From assembly GCA_024742835.1 (NCBI GenBank), contig JANSXS010000025.1:1-44621 (forward strand): a DNA stretch of 44,621 nt, in the 5' to 3' direction. This DNA comes from Paracoccaceae bacterium. GTDB taxonomy: Bacteria; Pseudomonadota; Alphaproteobacteria; Rhodobacterales; Rhodobacteraceae. Shown here in pieces: positions 34,661 through 43,250 of this stretch. A program made the position numbers and the translations under genes. Within the stretch, counting starts at the first letter, position 1. Each line of letters opens with the position of its first letter. The notes under the pieces were generated by a model. It was not told the DNA's origin and did no database searches. It saw nothing but the letters and a program-made list of their open reading frames with translations.

Positions 34661-35836
34661 TCAGTCTTTTCCAAAAAGATCACGGGTAAAGACCTTGCCA
34701 TTTACATCGGCCAGCTCGGTTGTATGACGGTTCGCGATGATCACATCTGCACGGGACTTGAAGCTTTCGAAATCCTGGGTGACTTCCGATCCAAAGAACT
34801 CTGCGTCACCCAAAGCCGGTTCGAAAACGATGACTTCGATCCCCTTGGCCTTGACGCGCTTCATGATGCCCTGAATCGAGCTTTGCCGGAAGTTGTCCGA
34901 ACCCTGCTTCATCACCAGACGAAAGATGCCGATACATTTCGGCGCTTTACGAATCAACGCGTCGGCGATGAAATCCTTGCGGGTGCGATTGGCATCCACG
35001 ATGGCGCGGATCAGGTTTTGCGGCACCTCTGAATAGTTTGCGAGCAGCTGCTTTGTGTCCTTTGGCAGGCAGTAGCCACCATACCCAAACGATGGATTGT
35101 TGTAGTGATTGCCGATCCGGGGATCCAGGCAGACCCCGTCGATGATCTGGCGGCTGTCGAGCCCATGGGCCAGTGCGTAGCTGTCGAGTTCGTTGAAATA
35201 GGCCACACGCATCGCAAGGTACGTGTTGGCGAAAAGCTTGATCGCCTCGGCCTCGGAGGGGCTGGTAAAAAGGATGGGTACGTCATTGGCAAGCGCGGAG
35301 TCGCGTAGCAGGCTGGCAAACACATGTGCTTTTGGGCTGTCTTCGCCAACGATGATGCGCGAGGGGTAAAGGTTGTCGTAAAGCGCTTTGCCTTCGCGCA
35401 GAAATTCAGGGCTGAAAATGACGTTGTCGGTTTTCATCTTGCTGCGGATCGTATGTACGAAACCGACCGGGATAGTGGATTTGATCACGATAACCGCCTC
35501 TGGTGCGATCCGAGTGACCGTTTCGATCACCTGTTCGACCGAGGAGGTGTCGAAGAAATTGGTCAGGGGATCGTAATTCGTGGGCGTGGCGACGATTACG
35601 TAATCCGCATTGCGATAGGCTTCTTCGGGGCTGGTGGTCGCGGTCAGGTCAAGCTGCCGGGTGCTTAGATACTCTTCGAGAAGATCATCCACGATTGGAC
35701 ATTCTCTTGCATTGACCATGCGCACTCTGGCTTCGCTTACGTCAAAGGCGCGAACAGTGTTGTGCTGTGCCAGCAGAACCGCGTTCGAAAGGCCGACATA
35801 CCCAATCCCGGCCACCGCGATAGTTTTTCCAGACAT
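34661..35836 (-). CDS. ugd: UDP-glucose 6-dehydrogenase, short (enterobacterial) type
   Basis: 391 residues from ATG 35836, with AAGGA upstream; the open frame to 35938 is rejected. NAD-binding [15 protein letters not shown] at the N-terminus, catalytic Lys200 ([15 protein letters not shown]) and nucleophile Cys256 ([16 protein letters not shown]). Long stretches agree, as far as I remember it, almost word for word with the 388-residue E. coli Ugd rather than with the longer (about 430-440) form usual in alphaproteobacteria, and GC seems lower than in the neighbours, so lateral acquisition is likely. It makes UDP-glucuronate for a surface polysaccharide. It is the last gene of the leftward glycan block. 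Confidence 0.93.
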   Translation of the reverse strand: MSGKTIAVAGIGYVGLSNAVLLAQHNTVRAFDVSEARVRMVNARECPIVDDLLEEYLSTRQLDLTATTSPEEAYRNADYVIVATPTNYDPLTNFFDTSSVEQVIETVTRIAPEAVIVIKSTIPVGFVHTIRSKMKTDNVIFSPEFLREGKALYDNLYPSRIIVGEDSPKAHVFASLLRDSALANDVPILFTSPSEAEAIKLFANTYLAMRVAYFNELDSYALAHGLDSRQIIDGVCLDPRIGNHYNNPSFGYGGYCLPKDTKQLLANYSEVPQNLIRAIVDANRTRKDFIADALIRKAPKCIGIFRLVMKQGSDNFRQSSIQGIMKRVKAKGIEVIVFEPALGDAEFFGSEVTQDFESFKSRADVIIANRHTTELADVNGKVFTRDLFGKD

Positions 35837-35882
35837 TGATTTATTCCTTAAGAGCCTATGAAAATATTTTAGTTGTTCTGGA

Positions 35883-35910
35883 TTTATCAAAAGATAGTTA
35901 GCGTGGGCAA
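35883..35910 (-). promoter_or_regulatory. Possible promoter for ugd
   Basis: Read leftward: TTGCCC (35910-35905), a 16-base spacer and GATAAA (35888-35883), in an AT-rich 134-base gap upstream of ugd. Weak match. Confidence 0.25.
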
Positions 35911-35970
35911 TCCGGGGATGGAAGGGCCAGCGGCCCATTTCCGGCAGACCGGCTTATTTTGCGGGGGTCA

Positions 35971-37416
35971 TCAGGTCGCGAATCTGCGACGGGCCGCGAT
36001 TCTGTCGATCATCATGGCGATCTCGGTCGCGCGGTGGTCGAAGGTATGGCCTGTCATGACGATGTCATGCGCACGCCGCGCGCGTTCGAGATATGGGGCC
36101 GGATCGGCCATGCAATCGGCGACGATGGTGCCGAAACGCCCCGGATCGCCGGCCTCGGAAATGGCGTCGCCGAAGACATCGGCCAGACCCGCAACCGGAT
36201 CGGTGAGAATTGGCGTGCCCACCCCCGAGCCGTCAAAAAGCCTGTTCGATAGAAACCCGTTGTCACGCATACTGTCCCAGTGATCGTTGAGCAGCATCAG
36301 GTGCCCGGCGTAGAAGTCAGGCAGCTCCGCATTGCCGATCGAAGTGCCCCGGACCATTCCGGAGGGCAGGATTCCCTCCCATCCGCCGCCATAGAGCGCC
36401 AGCGGCACATCCGTTTCGATGCACCATTTCACCATTGTGCGATACTCGCGCCGCGAGTTGCCGACAAAGAGGCAGCTTGGTTCGCGTGTGATATCCGGAT
36501 CAAGATAAAACAGGGTCGAATCCGTAGCCTGATGCAGGACGCTGACCGACTCTAGCCCGCGGTCGCGCAGTTCGGCGACGTAGATATCCGAGGCGACAAA
36601 TATATGATCGTAATCTTCATACTCTTCGTCGGGAATGCGATCAGGATGCGAGATGATCCACATGAGGTTGATTCGGGAGCGATCTATCTTGACCCTGTGT
36701 CGGCCACGGATCGTCAATACCACATCCTGATGCTCGGTCTGGCTATACCAGGCATCGGCGGTATCGACACCGGCCTGAAGTCCCTGACGCTCGAAGGATG
36801 CGGCGAGGGAATTTGCGAAGTGGAAATCACCCCACATTGGCGCTTCCTTCAGATTGGGGGTCGAGATCTTGATACGCACCCCGAGGTCGCGGAGCGGTCG
36901 CGGCATGATTTCGGGTTTTTCCACCGGGTGAGCAAGCTCTGGCAGGATTGTGATCTGGCCATGCTCCAGCAGATAATCCGAGCCTGCGATACCAAGAGTG
37001 ACCGCAGACGGGCCTGCACGACCGGTCACATCCGGGGGCAGGCGAAGCACGAAACGCCCACCCTCGGCGGCGCGGGCCGGTGCGGCGGCGACCGTGCCGC
37101 TGTCATCGAAGGCAATGACCGCGCAATCTTGGCCCGGACGCCGCAGGTTGCGGGCCCAGCCAGTCACCAGACCGCCCTGAACCCGTGTCACGGCTCCGGC
37201 CCAGCCTCCGGCCTGAATCGGCAGCGGCGCACCCGTGGCCTGAAGCAGGGTGAAATCGCTTTTCGGTACAGGGTCGACAAGCCGCCGACAGGTCTGACCA
37301 AGACCGAGAAGCCGGGTATCAAGCCCGTCGATGCGGTCGAGTGCCAGGCTTTCGTCGCCGCCGACGATCACACCATCATGCACGACCGGCACCAGCGGCG
37401 TGTCATCCTCAAGCAT
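35971..37416 (-). CDS. CgeB-like glycosyltransferase with N-terminal 'GWA' module
   Basis: 481 residues. ATG 37416 follows AAAGGAGTT, a strong ribosome-binding site that lies inside the end of the upstream gene (eight-base overlap, ATGCTTGA). Residues about 75-157 form a beta-rich module (GGLVTGWARN ... GIAGSDYLLEHGQITI) like two modules in the neighbouring large glycosyltransferase. Residues about 180-480 resemble CgeB/YkvP-type GT-B proteins: DFHFANSLAASFERQG, INLMWIISHPDRIPDEEYEDYDHIFVASD, LFVGNSRREYR, and a GSGVGTPILTD donor-site segment. Probably adds a sugar during surface-polysaccharide assembly; donor and acceptor are unknown. Confidence 0.78.
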   Translation of the reverse strand: MLEDDTPLVPVVHDGVIVGGDESLALDRIDGLDTRLLGLGQTCRRLVDPVPKSDFTLLQATGAPLPIQAGGWAGAVTRVQGGLVTGWARNLRRPGQDCAVIAFDDSGTVAAAPARAAEGGRFVLRLPPDVTGRAGPSAVTLGIAGSDYLLEHGQITILPELAHPVEKPEIMPRPLRDLGVRIKISTPNLKEAPMWGDFHFANSLAASFERQGLQAGVDTADAWYSQTEHQDVVLTIRGRHRVKIDRSRINLMWIISHPDRIPDEEYEDYDHIFVASDIYVAELRDRGLESVSVLHQATDSTLFYLDPDITREPSCLFVGNSRREYRTMVKWCIETDVPLALYGGGWEGILPSGMVRGTSIGNAELPDFYAGHLMLLNDHWDSMRDNGFLSNRLFDGSGVGTPILTDPVAGLADVFGDAISEAGDPGRFGTIVADCMADPAPYLERARRAHDIVMTGHTFDHRATEIAMMIDRIAARRRFAT

Positions 37417-40400
37417 CGATCAACTCCTTTCGGGGTCTGTCATGTTGAAGGCGAAATATCGCATGATACAGACGTTCTCGGGCCAGTTCGGGATGCGACG
37501 CTATGCTGTGTACGATCCTGCTGCGCTCTGACAGGCGCTCCATCCCGGCGGCATCGCCCAAAAGTTTGCGCGTCTTGTCGAAGATCCATTTTGGATCATT
37601 CACCTTGATCTCGTAGGCGGCTCTGGCCTCGATCCATTGGCGGGCAAAACCAGTGGCGCGGGCGCGGCCCTCGTCAGGCAGCACGGCGGCGGGTACACCG
37701 CGCCCCTGTAATGCGTTGAGCAGTGCAAGCCCCAATATATCGAGTTGCGATACAGGCACCATGCTGACGGTCAGTGCGACCTGTCCCAATTCGGCGGGCA
37801 GCGCAGTAACGGGGTCGATGTCCAGCTCTCTATGCCCCGATTTTCCGAGTTGCCGCCAGCCTGCTCCGCCGCCCGGTGGCAGGATCAATGTCAACCCGCG
37901 GCGCTGTGCTTCGGTGGACAGTTTCGTATCATTGGCTTCGCGCTCTTTTGCCGGGCCCGGCGGTGGCAGCAGGAGAAGCGTGAGATCGGTCGGATCGTGC
38001 GGACCCTCGTAGAGTGGAAGCGGTAACGCGCCGATCGGGAAACGTTCCAGGGGCGTGTGCAGGGCCTGAATGACGCAGCCTTCGCCTGACGAGGATACGC
38101 GCCAGATGAGGTTCTGGTCGATCCCCTGCATCGCCCGCAGATATTGCCCGCGAGGGCCGATCGACAGGATCGGACGCCCAAGCAGCAGCCCCCCCAGGGC
38201 CGAGCAAAGGCGCGCAGGCGCGCGTTGCAGTGTGATGGGCACTGAATGAACGCGGATGGAGGCAGGCAGGGCATCCCCTGGTGCCGGGTAATCGGGGTCC
38301 GCCCCGAGCTCGATGAGATCGACATCTGCGACCGGTTCGATCATCCGCGCAAGGCTGCGGGCTAGGGCGGTGTCGCCCCAACCGGGCCGATGCCCTTCGG
38401 GCCCGCCACACAGCAAGGTAATGCGACCACGTTCCGGCCAGTCGATCGACAGGGTTTCATGGGCCTCTTCCAGACGGCGGCGGGTCTTTTCATTGACCGT
38501 GTTCTGCGCATCGCCACCCATGAACAGATGCGTGACTTGCCCCCAGGCCACGTTGCGGCGGTAAAAGACGCCGATGCGATTGACGTAGATCGGACGAAAG
38601 ACCGAGGTGTAGCGCAGCGAAAGATCCCAGTCCTGCAATCGCGGCAGCGCGTTATCAAAGCCGCCCAGCCAGTCGTAGACACGCCGGTGATGGACGATGG
38701 TGTTGAGATCCATGAAATTTTTTGAAGACAGACGAACAGGCCGGAAATTGGGTCTGGGAATGTCGCGCAGCTCGACATGAGCACCGACGATTTCAGTGTC
38801 CAGATAGGCGCAATAGGCAATATTGTGACCCGGACGCCCCATTAACTGCCGCAGCATCATATCCAGGAAAAGCGGGTGCCAGATATTGTCGCTATCGAGA
38901 TAGGCGATGTATTCGCCGCGGGCATGGCGCAACCCCTTGTTGCGCGCACCAGCCCCGTTCGATTTGAGAAACTTCATGTAACGGATGCGCGGATCGTCAA
39001 AGCTGCGCACGACCTCTGCGGTACGGTCCTCGGAGGCGTCGTCACAGACGATCAGCTCCCAATTGGAATACGTCTGGTCAAGTGCGCTCTGCAAGGCTTC
39101 GCCGATGGTAAAAGCCCGGTTCCAGCTGGGCATGATGATGGTGACGAGCGGATGTCGCGTCAGAGCGGAGGAGGCGATATCGCGCCGGGTTTCGAAATTA
39201 TCCTGTGCGATCTCTGTTCTTTGCTCGTCTGTCAGCCGTAACCGCGACAGCCAGGCAGCATAGATCGACTGCGCGGGATCCAATGCGCCTGCGGCCGGAG
39301 GCAGGCGGGTCGGCTTGGGATTCGGGAGTTGTGCGTGAAGCCGGTCGGTATCAAAAAGAGGCTCCAGCCGGTCCTGATGTCCCATCGACAGCGCGTGCGT
39401 GACGGCAGGGCTGTTCCCGTCACAGCCTGTTAGCGTGTCAAGAACGCCCCCTCCCAGGGCCAGCTCAAGCGCAAAAGCGCAGGGGAGAGTTTCTTGTGCG
39501 ATAGCCTGTGCAATCGCTGGATAGCGCCGCCGGGCGGTGGTTTCATCGAACCACGGGCCGGGTCCGTAGCCTTGGGCCGCGCCGGTGCTTTGATAGTGGT
39601 CGATCAGCGCCTTGTCATCTTCCAGCCCATGGGCGGCGGGATGCGCCCAGCGGTACCAGAGCGGATCGAATCTGTCATCGGGTGCCGCGCAAAACGCTTT
39701 GAACGCGGTACGTGCCGCCGCGCAGCTTTCGTCCGAAATGGCGGCCTGAGGCAGGTCGCGCGGGACTTCGGGTCGTACCTGACCGGCCTTGATGCGGAAG
39801 CGCGCCAACAGTGTGCCGTCTGCCAGGGACACCACGAGCCAGCCGGTGCCGGGCGGCATCTCCATGCTGTAATCCGCGCCCCGGCGGTCCGTTGCGACAA
39901 GGGCACCATCTGCGTGCACCTGCACATCGTCGCGCGGTGTCCGGGTCCCGTCAGGGCGACGTAGCCGCAGGATCAGTCGCGTGCCGTGCTGTTCTGCCAG
40001 TTCCACCAACGGCAGGGGCTGCCGGAGCGTGAATTTTACGGGAGCGCCATCCAGCAGTTCGTCACTGCCACCAAAGCTGACATGCGCGACATGGGGCTGG
40101 CCATCGCAATACGCCTCGGGGATGGCGAGCTGGAAACCGGGGCGGAGGCCGCTGCCGAACCCCGGCACTTCGCGGTCGAGCATCAGGGTTTGCGGTATGC
40201 CTTGGTCGAAGCAGACCGAGACGCTGTTACAGCCAAGGGCCCATCCGCTGATGGAGGCGCGGGACCGGTCAAGGTAGACCAGCCCCTCTCTGAGCGACAG
40301 GCCCGATTCTGGATTCTGTGCGTTTTCGTGGTCTGAAAGCGAGGGGCGCGCCAAAGCCGCTTCGGCGTTGGCGTCGATGTTTAGATGGCCGCCGTTGAGC

Positions 40401-40717
40401 ACTGGCCCATCGCTGCCCAGACGCAGCTCCAGCACATGGGGGTTTCCGTCGCGGAGCCGCCGAGGCAGGGCCGTGTCGAAACCGCAACGCAGTGGACCAA
40501 GCCCGGCGGCCTGTACATCCTCACGGGGGACATCGGCGACGATATTCAATTCCGGCCGCCCGTCGATATGCAGACTCAGAAGCGCCGGAGCATTCCGGTC
40601 CGCAGGATCAAAAGCCCAGCCGGCGATCCGGTATGCGTCGAAATGATCGATATATCCGGGGGATCGGTTGCTGCGAAGCAGGCGGGCAATGTGAAAAAGA
40701 GCGGATTTGAATGACAT
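37409..40717 (-). CDS. Large multidomain glycosyltransferase (GT2 core, two 'GWA' modules, GT-B-like C-terminus)
   Basis: 1102 residues. Residues about 29-114 and 152-230 are two copies of a beta-rich module with IAGWAFD/ISGWALG openings and DGNPHV/DGQPHV endings. Residues about 345-395 match a segment known from glycan-locus proteins (FDPLWYR ... IDHYQSTGAAQGYGPGPWFD). A GT2 domain begins at about 522 (PLVTIIMPSWNRAFTIGEAL), with ELIVCDDASEDRT near 555 and the metal-binding Asp608-Ser-Asp610 (YLDSDN). Residues about 775-1102 look like a degraded GT-B fold (LGLALLNALQGRGVPAAVLPDEG). Likely a cytoplasmic polymerising or decorating transferase for the surface glycan. It overlaps the CgeB-like gene by eight bases. 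The ribosome-binding site is weak. Confidence 0.78.
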   Translation of the reverse strand: MSFKSALFHIARLLRSNRSPGYIDHFDAYRIAGWAFDPADRNAPALLSLHIDGRPELNIVADVPREDVQAAGLGPLRCGFDTALPRRLRDGNPHVLELRLGSDGPVLNGGHLNIDANAEAALARPSLSDHENAQNPESGLSLREGLVYLDRSRASISGWALGCNSVSVCFDQGIPQTLMLDREVPGFGSGLRPGFQLAIPEAYCDGQPHVAHVSFGGSDELLDGAPVKFTLRQPLPLVELAEQHGTRLILRLRRPDGTRTPRDDVQVHADGALVATDRRGADYSMEMPPGTGWLVVSLADGTLLARFRIKAGQVRPEVPRDLPQAAISDESCAAARTAFKAFCAAPDDRFDPLWYRWAHPAAHGLEDDKALIDHYQSTGAAQGYGPGPWFDETTARRRYPAIAQAIAQETLPCAFALELALGGGVLDTLTGCDGNSPAVTHALSMGHQDRLEPLFDTDRLHAQLPNPKPTRLPPAAGALDPAQSIYAAWLSRLRLTDEQRTEIAQDNFETRRDIASSALTRHPLVTIIMPSWNRAFTIGEALQSALDQTYSNWELIVCDDASEDRTAEVVRSFDDPRIRYMKFLKSNGAGARNKGLRHARGEYIAYLDSDNIWHPLFLDMMLRQLMGRPGHNIAYCAYLDTEIVGAHVELRDIPRPNFRPVRLSSKNFMDLNTIVHHRRVYDWLGGFDNALPRLQDWDLSLRYTSVFRPIYVNRIGVFYRRNVAWGQVTHLFMGGDAQNTVNEKTRRRLEEAHETLSIDWPERGRITLLCGGPEGHRPGWGDTALARSLARMIEPVADVDLIELGADPDYPAPGDALPASIRVHSVPITLQRAPARLCSALGGLLLGRPILSIGPRGQYLRAMQGIDQNLIWRVSSSGEGCVIQALHTPLERFPIGALPLPLYEGPHDPTDLTLLLLPPPGPAKEREANDTKLSTEAQRRGLTLILPPGGGAGWRQLGKSGHRELDIDPVTALPAELGQVALTVSMVPVSQLDILGLALLNALQGRGVPAAVLPDEGRARATGFARQWIEARAAYEIKVNDPKWIFDKTRKLLGDAAGMERLSERSRIVHSIASHPELARERLYHAIFRLQHDRPRKELIDA

Positions 40718-40757
40718 GGGTTAATGGCTTCTGCCTATTGAAAATGATGAAATATGT

Positions 40758-41561
40758 TTAATTGGCCCCTTGGGTTTCATCGCGCGCAGCCCAGGTTTCC
40801 AGCTGTTCTTTCGCGACTTTCCGTAGTCCGCGAATGTGGCCCTGATTCACCTCTTTGTAGGTTTCGATGAAACCTCTTGGCACTTTGCGCGATCGCCGGT
40901 TTTCGAAGAATTCAGCGTGATCGCGGAGCAGTTCGCGGAACCACGGTTCGCTTTCGAGGCCGAGAAAGGCCAACAGCGCAGCCTCGGTATGATCGGGCTG
41001 GTTGTACATGGTGTCGTAATCCAGCAGCAGCACTTGCCGACGCAGCCTTTTGTCCCGCATCATCTCGTGCAGGGTGCCGATCTGTTCCGCCCAGCTTTCG
41101 CAGGCAGCCAAAAAGCCCTTGCCAGAAGGCCAGCTGTCGCGCTGCCGGTCGGCGCGGGCCTGCCAGGAGAGCCCCACGTCCTTGAGATTGCGCAACAGGC
41201 AGATGATTTTGAAATCGGGATTTGCATTCATGAAATCGGTTAAAACCGGCATCATGTCAGGCACCTTGTCACCGATCAGTTCGGCGCTGTCCCACTTTTC
41301 GGCCATGGCATCGTAAACCGGCTTCCATGCCGGGCGGCTTGCGGGGGCGAGATTGGTATCCTCCGCCCGGAAATCGAAAAACCGCTCTCGTTCGAACAGG
41401 CTGCGCTCATATGTGTGGTCGCGCAGGAACTGAAATTTGAAGCGCTCTATGCCGAGGCAGATTTTGGAATGACTATTGAGTAACTCGCCGAGGGCGGTCG
41501 TCCCGCTGCGGGCGACGCCAGTGACGAGCAAATATTTTTTCGGGTCGGTTTCAGGCGCCAT
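40758..41561 (-). CDS. Sulfotransferase family protein
   Basis: 267 residues. The PAPS-binding loop GVARSGTTAL is at residues 15-24, and the second PAPS segment is ICLLRNLKDVGLSWQAR near 125, with the usual Arg-Asn-x-x-Asp pattern. It has a C-terminal basic tail. Such enzymes transfer sulfate from PAPS to carbohydrates or other acceptors. Standing directly upstream of three glycan genes on the same strand, it is the best candidate for sulfation of the encoded surface polysaccharide. The stop lies 40 bases from the start of the large glycosyltransferase gene. Confidence 0.85.
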   Translation of the reverse strand: MAPETDPKKYLLVTGVARSGTTALGELLNSHSKICLGIERFKFQFLRDHTYERSLFERERFFDFRAEDTNLAPASRPAWKPVYDAMAEKWDSAELIGDKVPDMMPVLTDFMNANPDFKIICLLRNLKDVGLSWQARADRQRDSWPSGKGFLAACESWAEQIGTLHEMMRDKRLRRQVLLLDYDTMYNQPDHTEAALLAFLGLESEPWFRELLRDHAEFFENRRSRKVPRGFIETYKEVNQGHIRGLRKVAKEQLETWAARDETQGAN

Positions 41562-41882
41562 GTATGTTCCCGGGTCAGCCTATGGGTCTGCACACAGTCC
41601 CTGTTCTGTCGGCTATCTGCCGCACATGGGCTGTATGCGCAACTCTTTTGAGTAAAATTTGCATTAAATAGTTACATAAATTATCGTACGTGCAAATAGT
41701 TGCGAAAAAGATGTAACTGGGGTGGGGTCAGGTCGTGCCGGGGCTTCGATCTGCGTAATGCACGAGCGTCAAACGCCGCCGTCCCTGGCCAACGGAGGCA
41801 GGGACCGGGCAAAGGGCTTGTTCGTTATGAGTGTTCCTATCTAAAGTTTGTGCTGTAGATTGCGCAGGAAACAGGTTTGATC
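41562..41882. promoter_or_regulatory. Divergent control region between sulfotransferase and GSCFA genes
   Basis: About 320 bases, AT-rich in 41640-41720. It contains an 8-base inverted repeat AGTTACAT (41670-41677) and ATGTAACT (41711-41718), with a smaller GCAA/TTGC repeat and CGTACG between. No clean sigma-70 pair was recognised. It should drive both the leftward glycan operon and the rightward GSCFA gene. Confidence 0.5.
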
Positions 41883-43064
41883 ATGATATCTTCGAAAGAG
41901 GCACTGCGGCTTGGCCGTGACAACTCCCATGACCGCTGGAGCAGCAGCGGCGAGCAATCGGCGGAGGAACGGATCGGGCGCAGGATTGTCGTGCCGGCCG
42001 GGCGGCAAAGTTTTACGGCCGGGCCCGGCGACACGTTCTTTGCCATCGGGTCTTGTTTCGCGCGCAATGTAGAGGAAAGACTTGAAGGGGCGGGGGCCAA
42101 AGTGTCCAGCCGACGCATCAATATACGCGACATGGGCCATGGTTCCGCCCGAGAGGGGGGTATATTCAACAAATACACCCCTGTCTCGATCCTTCAGGAG
42201 CTGAAATGGGCTGCCGGGATCGAAAACTACCCCGAAGCGGCCCTGTTGGAAGAGCGCAAGGATTCGTTCTACGACCCGTATCTGTCCAGCAAGGCGGGGC
42301 GCGGCAACATCGAGCAAATGATGGCACGGCGCGCCGAGATCGGGCAGTATTTCGCCCAGGCTTTTGACGCCGATATCGTCGTGATCACGTTGGGCCTGAT
42401 CGAAAGCTGGGTCGACCGGGAGACGGGCCTGAGCCTGAACGAAGCGCCGACGCCCAAGTTGCTTGCGCGGGCTGGGGACCGTTTCGGGTTCGAAACCTTG
42501 GATCTGGAGACCTGCGAAGAAGCTGTGAAGGAAACGATCGCGATCCTCAAAACCCATGGTAAGCCAGGACAGCGGATCGTCATGACGGTTTCTCCGGTGC
42601 CTTTGGGGCGGACCTTTACCGATCAGGACATCATCGTGGCGAACATGACCTCTAAATCGACCCTGCGCGTGGTGGCGATGCGCCAGGCCGAGCAGACCGA
42701 GGGTCTTGATTACTTTCCTAGCTACGAGGCGGTCGTAACGAGTGACCCGCTGCTCAGCTGGCAGCGGGATCGGCGCCACGTCAGCGATGCCGTGGTCGGG
42801 CAGATCATTGAAACTTTCCTGCAGCGCTACGGTGTCTCGAAGAAAGGGTCAGACGATCTTGCCGCGGCCCTCGAACAATTGCGCGGTGATCCCAATTTCC
42901 TGAAATGGTCAGACCGGGCGGAGGATACCGAGGCTCTTATGGCCAAGCTCAATCAGGAAGTGAACAAATACAAGAACATGACTATCCGGCTCCAAAAAGA
43001 ACTACGTGAGGCTCAAGCAATCCGGCCTCCAATTCAACAGGCAGCCAAGCAGGTTCGTTTTTAA
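41883..43064 (+). CDS. GSCFA-domain protein (SGNH-hydrolase-like)
   Basis: 393 residues from ATG 41883, preceded by AGGAAACAGG. The diagnostic Gly-Ser-Cys-Phe-Ala is at residues 56-60 (FFAIGSCFARNVEE), followed by the family's later blocks (FNKYTPVSILQEL, DIVVITLGLIESWVD, MTVSPVPLGRTF). GSCFA proteins share the GDSL/SGNH esterase fold and are common in roseobacter polysaccharide loci, where a role in acyl-group transfer or removal has been suggested but not shown. The last about 45 residues form a probable coiled coil (LNQEVNKYKNMTIRLQKEL). It is divergent from the sulfotransferase gene. Confidence 0.85.
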   Translation: MISSKEALRLGRDNSHDRWSSSGEQSAEERIGRRIVVPAGRQSFTAGPGDTFFAIGSCFARNVEERLEGAGAKVSSRRINIRDMGHGSAREGGIFNKYTPVSILQELKWAAGIENYPEAALLEERKDSFYDPYLSSKAGRGNIEQMMARRAEIGQYFAQAFDADIVVITLGLIESWVDRETGLSLNEAPTPKLLARAGDRFGFETLDLETCEEAVKETIAILKTHGKPGQRIVMTVSPVPLGRTFTDQDIIVANMTSKSTLRVVAMRQAEQTEGLDYFPSYEAVVTSDPLLSWQRDRRHVSDAVVGQIIETFLQRYGVSKKGSDDLAAALEQLRGDPNFLKWSDRAEDTEALMAKLNQEVNKYKNMTIRLQKELREAQAIRPPIQQAAKQVRF

Positions 43065-43250
43065 CCTTTTTGAAGTGATGGCGGCTAAAAATATGAGGCA
43101 GTCTTTACAATACCTGAACTTAACGGATGTAGGATTAAACAAACGTTGATGTCAGCCTCTCTTGCGAGAGCAGCAGGGCAATCAGCCTGAAACAATCTTC
43201 TGACTGCTTCGATCACGATAGCAAATATTTTAAAAGGAAAGTATAAAACT
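43065..43250 (+). promoter_or_regulatory. AT-rich leader upstream of the RTX-type gene
   Basis: 186 bases, more AT-rich than the flanking genes, with a CTCTC/GAGAG hairpin near 43160-43173 and AAAGGAAAG shortly before the ATG. No definite promoter boxes were assigned. Confidence 0.35.
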
